35,359 nt of DNA, taken from assembly GCF_004345325.1 (NCBI RefSeq), contig NZ_SLVJ01000034.1, positions 1 to 35,359 of the forward strand, given 5' to 3'. The stretch is from Acinetobacter calcoaceticus (GTDB taxonomy: Bacteria > Pseudomonadota > Gammaproteobacteria > Pseudomonadales > Moraxellaceae). Positions 31,310-35,359 of the stretch are shown in pieces. Position numbers and translations under genes: made by a program. A model generated the notes under the pieces. That model was given only the letters and a program-made list of their open reading frames with translations, did no database searches and was not told the origin of the DNA. Each line of letters starts with the position of its first letter. Position 1 is the stretch's first letter.

Positions 31310-32500
31310 ATGTTGAGTCAACATGAGTTATTGCAGAAGCGTCATGATATCGATTTGCTTCGCCAAAGCAGTAGCATGTCTTTGCAACATGCAGATCAAC
31401 TGAGCCAAAGTATACTCAGCTCTTGGCAGCGCTCAAAGCTTGCTGACATCCCACAAGAACTCGAAGCAGCACCGTTAATTATCCAAACTCAACCTAATCA
31501 ACAGAGTCCAAATGTTCTAAAAGTCGCCCTAGCGCATTGTTCCGAAGAGCTCAAACATATTGCGCAACAATCTTCGATGGTGGTGGCTGTTGGTGATGTG
31601 GGCAGTACCATTGTATGGTCTGCGGCCAGTGGACAGATGCGCCAAGCTGCGGAACGGGTGCATTTTGTACAAGGTGGGCAGTGGCGTGAAGACTTAGTCG
31701 GAACCAATGCCTTGGCCTTATCACTGAAAACCCAACAATCGAGTTGTGTATTTTCCAACGAACATTATATGTCGTCGATCCATGATTGGGTGTGTTATGC
31801 CGCACCGATTATAGATCCCTATTCTAAACAGATCCTTGGGGTGATTGATCTGTCTACCACATGGAATCACCACAACAGTTTAGGCTTGTTGGCTGCAGAA
31901 CGTTGTGCTTCGATTATTCAGTCTGCTTTGGTGGAGTGCCAAAAACAACACCTGTTTATACGTGCCTTTACCGTGCCGCAAGTATTGTTTAATGGCAAAG
32001 TTCTGGTGCTGACCCCACGACAAATTGAAATCCTGACCATTTTGGCACTGTGCCCACAGGGCATGAATCTTGAAAATTTGCATCAGGCCTTATATGGCGA
32101 ACGTAAAGTCAGTATGGGAACCTTAAAAGCTGAAATGTCCCAACTGCGCGATATCCTCGGTGGCTTATTGGGTTCGCGTCCATATCGACTTTTGGCCACA
32201 CTCGAAGCTGACTTTTTACAAGCCGAACAAGCCTTAGATGCAGGCTATATCGAGCATGCACTGAAATTGTGTCGTGGAATTTTCTTGGCGAAAACCGAAA
32301 GTCCATTTTTATGCACATGGCGTGATTGTTTGGAGTCACGCTTAAGCGAAGCAATCTTTAGATCCAATGAAATCGATGTATTACTCAAACATTTGGCCTA
32401 TTGCCCAGAAGCGATTGATGCCGTAGAGCGTTTGATTGAACTGACACCTTCAGGCCATCCTGCCCATCAGATTTTAGTCAAATATAAAGATGGGCAGTGA
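31310..32500 (+). CDS. GAF-domain transcriptional regulator without AAA+ domain
   Basis: This 396-residue protein has an AcoR-like N-terminal part: a helical start with SILSSWQRSKLADIP, then a GAF domain of about residues 85-215 including VGDVGSTIVWSA, GGQWREDLVGTNALALSL and YAAPIIDPYSKQILGVIDLST. In AcoR the next part is a sigma-54-interacting ATPase; here it is missing and replaced by a winged-helix-like segment (VLTPRQIEILTILALCPQGMNLENLHQALYG, about 236-290) plus a helical tail. It therefore likely acts with sigma-70 RNA polymerase. AAGGA about nine bases before ATG supports the start. Its gene is divergent from the aldehyde dehydrogenase, the probable target. Confidence 0.85.
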   Translation: MLSQHELLQKRHDIDLLRQSSSMSLQHADQLSQSILSSWQRSKLADIPQELEAAPLIIQTQPNQQSPNVLKVALAHCSEELKHIAQQSSMVVAVGDVGSTIVWSAASGQMRQAAERVHFVQGGQWREDLVGTNALALSLKTQQSSCVFSNEHYMSSIHDWVCYAAPIIDPYSKQILGVIDLSTTWNHHNSLGLLAAERCASIIQSALVECQKQHLFIRAFTVPQVLFNGKVLVLTPRQIEILTILALCPQGMNLENLHQALYGERKVSMGTLKAEMSQLRDILGGLLGSRPYRLLATLEADFLQAEQALDAGYIEHALKLCRGIFLAKTESPFLCTWRDCLESRLSEAIFRSNEIDVLLKHLAYCPEAIDAVERLIELTPSGHPAHQILVKYKDGQ

Positions 32501-32522
32501 GTTAAGTGTCTGAGTCGGTTGA

Positions 32523-33485
32523 CTAACCCAGCTTGAGTTGTAACCAAGCAAATAATTGCTGATAGACCTGATGGCGTACCGGTGCAGCGGACAAGACCAA
32601 ATCATGTAAGCCATTTTTGATACTTTTTACCGAGATATCGCCGTGTAAAGCATGGGCATATTTCTCTATATCATCAACAGATAAAATCACATCACTGGAC
32701 TGCGCATCCAAACTCCATTTGCGTGGATACGTGGTGCGAGATGAATGCATAATCAATGCGGGAATACTCAATGTTGCACCAGCATGAATGTGTTTTTGTG
32801 CGGTATGAATGGCGTGGATAAAACTCAGATAAACCAAAGGGTAGCTAGAAGGTTTCCAATCTAAATTAAACTGCCATTCACCATGAAAGTTCTGATGCAA
32901 ACTCGGCACATAAAATTTATTTAACTCACTTGGAAACTTGAGGTTGGGGAAGATTTTACCCAAACGACTGATACGCGGTAGGGCATATTTTTTCTTTAAG
33001 CCATTCATATTGAAGTCATAAAATGGACTGTTACACCATAGTGCCTTGAGCAATGGATGCTGCGAGTGATGGGCAGCATAGAGGGTGCTGATCAACCCAC
33101 CGGTTGAATGCCCCGCCAGCACGACTTGATCGTGACCTTCTTGCCCGATGATCTCGAGGGCCTTGCTTATTTCTGCATCATATTCTTTGAGATCATGCAC
33201 GTTGTAATATTTTTGATGACTGCGGTGTGAGCGACCATATTTTCGTAGGTCGAGGGCGTAGAAATCATAGCCATGTTGATTAAACTGTTCGGCCATTTCG
33301 GTTTGAAAAAAATAATCAATAAATCCGTGTATATAGAGCACTGCCTTTGAGCTCACGTGTGCTGCTTTTTTACGAACCAGCGTGGCAAGTACTTGGCCTT
33401 CATAGTCATCAGGGAAATGCAGGGTCATTTGCTCATAGTCTGCGCCTAATATATCTTTTTTATAGACAGAATCGCTATTGCTCAT
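32523..33485 (-). CDS. Alpha/beta hydrolase, serine aminopeptidase S33 / lysophospholipase-like
   Basis: This 320-residue alpha/beta hydrolase has the oxyanion region LYIHGFIDYFFQTEMAEQF, the ALDLRKYGRS strand-turn and the nucleophile elbow AGHSTGG (Ser127). Probable acid and base are an Asp in SVDDIEKY and the His in NGLHDLVLS. There is no signal peptide, so it is cytoplasmic. The pattern is that of monoacylglycerol lipase/lysophospholipase-type enzymes; the substrate is not known. AAGGA seven bases before ATG supports the start. It converges on the GAF-regulator gene with only 22 bases between stops and no clear terminator. Confidence 0.9.
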   Translation of the reverse strand: MSNSDSVYKKDILGADYEQMTLHFPDDYEGQVLATLVRKKAAHVSSKAVLYIHGFIDYFFQTEMAEQFNQHGYDFYALDLRKYGRSHRSHQKYYNVHDLKEYDAEISKALEIIGQEGHDQVVLAGHSTGGLISTLYAAHHSQHPLLKALWCNSPFYDFNMNGLKKKYALPRISRLGKIFPNLKFPSELNKFYVPSLHQNFHGEWQFNLDWKPSSYPLVYLSFIHAIHTAQKHIHAGATLSIPALIMHSSRTTYPRKWSLDAQSSDVILSVDDIEKYAHALHGDISVKSIKNGLHDLVLSAAPVRHQVYQQLFAWLQLKLG

Positions 33486-34026
33486 GACATTATCCTTATG
33501 GGTTGTAAATTAATTTATCCTTGATGATTTTCCGTGATTTGTCAATTTTATTTCATGACTGACTTGGCAGAATTCTATAAATTAAGCTTTTGAAATATAA
33601 ATAATAAATAGATCGAAATGTTTGTGCGTTTTTGAATGAAGATCCATTTTAGCGCTAAGACTTAGTGAAAATTAAACAGGGTAGGATCATGAGTTTAAAC
33701 TCAATCAAAATGGATGCTTAGTTCATATGATTGCTTTTTATCAAGCCCTAGAGAATATTTTAGCTGTAGAGGTATAATCGAAAGTACCTTTCAGTTTGAG
33801 TATTTACTGATATTATTTTCATTAATTTTCTGAGTTATTAGCACTCACATTACTATTTTGAGATCATAACGATGTTGATAATACGAACGTTGATAAGCAT
33901 TAGATGATAAAAAAATAAAGTTTTGCTTAGAACTTGAGAGGGCAGAAGTCCAAAAGCGACGGTCAAGCACTCGTTAAATTTCTGCTCGATATTGATGAGT
34001 TTCTGCTATATAAATGGCAACCGCCG
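33486..34026. other. AT-rich intergenic region, possibly with gene debris
   Basis: Nothing here is supported as a gene. A 33-codon frame without a start (about 33931-34038) ends KWQPPKTL and runs into the duplicated leader; it has a protein-like look but no family I can name, and may be the end of a lost upstream gene. A 16-codon frame at 33727 is likely chance. Confidence 0.4.
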
Positions 34027-34127
34027 AAAACGCTATAGGGATCGGCGGACGCTCAGGAATAGCGCCTGCTGAAGGAGCTAATAATATGCGTACAATTAAA
34101 TTAATGATGCTGTGCATGATATTTTTT
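34027..34127 (+). repeat. Duplicated 101-bp leader, copy A
   Basis: Matches 34757-34857 at 100 of 101 positions (C34046 versus T34776). The unit holds a CGCTAT/ATAGCG inverted repeat (34031-34036/34059-34064), an AAGGAG ribosome-binding site, the ATG, and the first 14 codons of the signal peptide of the secreted protein. Both copies are in the same orientation. Confidence 0.95.
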
Positions 34128-34676
34128 TTGACAACAAATAAGGTGAATGCTACAGATGAAGCAATACAATATATTGATGATGGGATCGTTCAATATTTTT
34201 GTGATGCTAAATCATCGAGCTTCTATTTTGATGCTGACTCACTCACATCGCCATTAATCGGTTTCAGCAAACAAAAAGTTGATGTAATGTCTTTATTGTT
34301 GAGCAGTAAAGAAGATTCGTATGGGAATATTACACGTTTAGGAAGCAAAAAATTTGTCCGTCAATGTGGAGCTATACAATTGGTTTTTGAAAGCGGTTTC
34401 TATAATTCAAATATTCAAGGTTTTTTAGGTCTTATGGATTATCCACTGCTGTCTATTTCTATAAATGACAAAAAAATTATGAGTAAAAGCACTTTAAATT
34501 TATGTGCATCAGGTGGGGTTCGTATGACATGTCCAACTGATGTTTCAATACAATCTATAAAGATAATCAAAGTTTCTCGTAATTTATTCCAAATAACATT
34601 AACTGAAGCTTTTCCTGAAGAAGATGGAGGTGGTTTTAAGCTAAAAAATGCAATTCAAATATTAGAAGTACAATAA
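34086..34676 (+). CDS. Secreted protein of unknown function
   Basis: This 196-residue product has a signal peptide (MRTIKLMMLCMIFFLTTNKVNA) and a mature part of about 174 residues with four cysteines (39, 94, 140, 149), fitting two disulfides in the periplasm. I recognise no domain. The end is acidic and Gly-rich (EAFPEEDGGGFK). AAGGAG eight bases before ATG 34086 decides the start; the frame is open 24 codons further upstream through the leader repeat. Base composition is markedly AT-rich compared with housekeeping genes here, which suggests acquisition. A truncated copy of its start lies 730 bases downstream. Such small, disulfide-rich exported proteins next to duplicated starts are sometimes immunity proteins, but no toxin gene is visible. 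Confidence 0.72.
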   Translation: MRTIKLMMLCMIFFLTTNKVNATDEAIQYIDDGIVQYFCDAKSSSFYFDADSLTSPLIGFSKQKVDVMSLLLSSKEDSYGNITRLGSKKFVRQCGAIQLVFESGFYNSNIQGFLGLMDYPLLSISINDKKIMSKSTLNLCASGGVRMTCPTDVSIQSIKIIKVSRNLFQITLTEAFPEEDGGGFKLKNAIQILEVQ

Positions 34677-34756
34677 GCGTGCATGCGTTTATTGTTTACA
34701 CCAAGAAAAAATACTTCAAGAGAACGAAAGAGAATCTACTGAAAAACTTATAGAAA

Positions 34757-34857
34757 AAAACGCTATAGGGATCGGTGGACGCTCAGGAATAGCGCCTGCT
34801 GAAGGAGCTAATAATATGCGTACAATTAAATTAATGATGCTGTGCATGATATTTTTT
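34757..34857 (+). repeat. Duplicated 101-bp leader, copy B
   Basis: Second copy of the 34027-34127 unit, 730 bases downstream, one mismatch. After the shared end the sequences have nothing in common. Upstream the two also differ, so the duplication boundaries are sharp. Confidence 0.95.
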
Positions 34858-34884
34858 CCGATACCTCCAAAAACCTACTGTTGA
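34816..34884 (+). pseudogene. Truncated duplicate of the secreted-protein gene start
   Basis: The copy keeps ribosome-binding site, ATG and 14 codons (MRTIKLMMLCMIFF), then continues with eight unrelated codons (PIPPKTYC) to a stop at 34882-34884. The product would be a 22-residue piece of a signal peptide, so this is taken as a broken gene or the left end of a displaced cassette. Confidence 0.6.
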
Positions 34885-35238
34885 ATTTTATTTTTAAAAT
34901 TCTTTATATCTATATACTTATGCATTGATGGTATTATATTTGGTATTTACGACACCTATATCATTTCTGCTGGAGTATATTTATTTTTGTAGTGTTGGAT
35001 TTAGCAATTCAGGCCAATGAACAATATCATTTTTATAAATCTGCAACTTGTGTGTTGTTCTTGGAAGAAATTAACCGTATCAAAGCCTGATGATACTGAT
35101 GTGTGCTAAGCTTAAACTGTTTCATGATTTACAGATCAAATCAAATAATAAATATTTCAATTGGTACTGATGATCATAATTTTTATCATCCTAAAAAAAC
35201 AAATTTTGTTGTTAGTAACTTAGGGCATACGCGCCAAC

Positions 35239-35358
35239 TTAAATTGATCGCTTTTCACCCACGAATCCAACCAGTTGAATTATGTAGTAAATTTTGTCTG
35301 TTAGTTGCTGTAATTGCCTTTTCCTCGACCTTTCTGATAGGCTTTTTAAGCAGTCCTG
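35239..35358 (-). CDS. Possible C-terminal end of a transposase (partial, runs off window)
   Basis: The minus strand is open from the window edge for 39 codons, ending at TAA 35241-35239. The residues (CLKSLSERSRKRQLQQLTDK, then YYIIQLVGFVGEKRSI) are basic, amphipathic and transposase-like in flavour. The stop is followed directly by a GC-rich stretch (GTTGGCGCGTATGCCC, minus strand, 35238-35223) that could be a terminal inverted repeat, as expected for insertion sequences whose gene ends close to the IS end. I cannot name the family and the match is by appearance only. Confidence 0.35.
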   Translation of the reverse strand, partial: QDCLKSLSERSRKRQLQQLTDKIYYIIQLVGFVGEKRSI

Positions 35359-35359
35359 T

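Larger units (their letters stand above)
34677..35238. other. AT-rich region with gene fragments
   Basis: No complete gene seen. It contains leader copy B and a truncated start. It also contains a 32-codon open stretch (34995-35090, LDLAIQANEQYHFYKSATC and more), which has no clear start and looks like the tail of a lost gene. A GATGAT/ATCATC inverted repeat lies around 35170-35192. Confidence 0.4.

Noticed and set aside
34014..34085. N-terminal extension of the secreted protein (24 codons)
   Set aside because: The extension would bury the signal peptide and has no ribosome-binding site, while AAGGAG stands eight bases before ATG 34086. The open frame is noted separately as a possible coding junction.

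Overview
The window looks like a chromosomal segment of an Acinetobacter-type gammaproteobacterium. This is inferred from the AT-rich base composition, protein sequences of Moraxellaceae style (AzlCD, YchF, YceI, an ExaC-like aldehyde dehydrogenase with a GAF regulator) and the gene neighbourhoods. I ran no database search. I recognised no rRNA, tRNA, CRISPR array or complete mobile element.

Layout. 1-5300: a structured non-coding stretch, a minus-strand porin, an AzlCD branched-chain amino-acid exporter pair, a small lipoprotein, a short decayed umuC fragment, a secreted Sel1-repeat protein with nearly identical 108-bp repeats, and a 77-residue exported protein. 5698-13497 (all minus strand): the GTPase YchF, then a sulfur-scavenging transcription unit reading sfnB-like, second sfnB/dszC-like, dszA/ntaA-like FMN monooxygenase, metQ, metN, metI. 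13876-14640: a divergent glutathione S-transferase. 15248-17456: a sulfide/persulfide response locus made of a BigR/SqrR-type ArsR repressor divergent from two half-size YeeE/YedE sulfur transporters and a persulfide dioxygenase. 17532-23627: a periplasmic disulfide-reduction unit (dsbD, an Lgt-like/TlpA fusion, dsbG) divergent from a two-component system, the same layout as DsbRS/dsbDEG of Pseudomonas aeruginosa. 23748-29186: small enzymes (ABM monooxygenase, DHFR-like reductase, YceI, glutamine amidotransferase, an SDR lacking the usual catalytic residues, a DsbA-fold isomerase) around an AT-rich patch with an LprI-like protein and a lipoprotein. 29477-32500: aldehyde dehydrogenase divergent from a GAF-domain regulator. 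32523-33485: alpha/beta hydrolase. 34000-35359: an AT-rich, rearranged end with a secreted protein of unknown function, a duplicated 101-bp leader in front of a truncated copy, and what may be the end of an insertion sequence.

Three neighbouring loci deal with sulfur chemistry: oxidative release of sulfur from organic compounds with its own ABC importer, disposal of the resulting sulfane sulfur, and periplasmic thiol repair. The strongest candidates for something undescribed are the SfnB-SfnB-DszA-MetQNI unit and the duplicated leader cassette near the right end.
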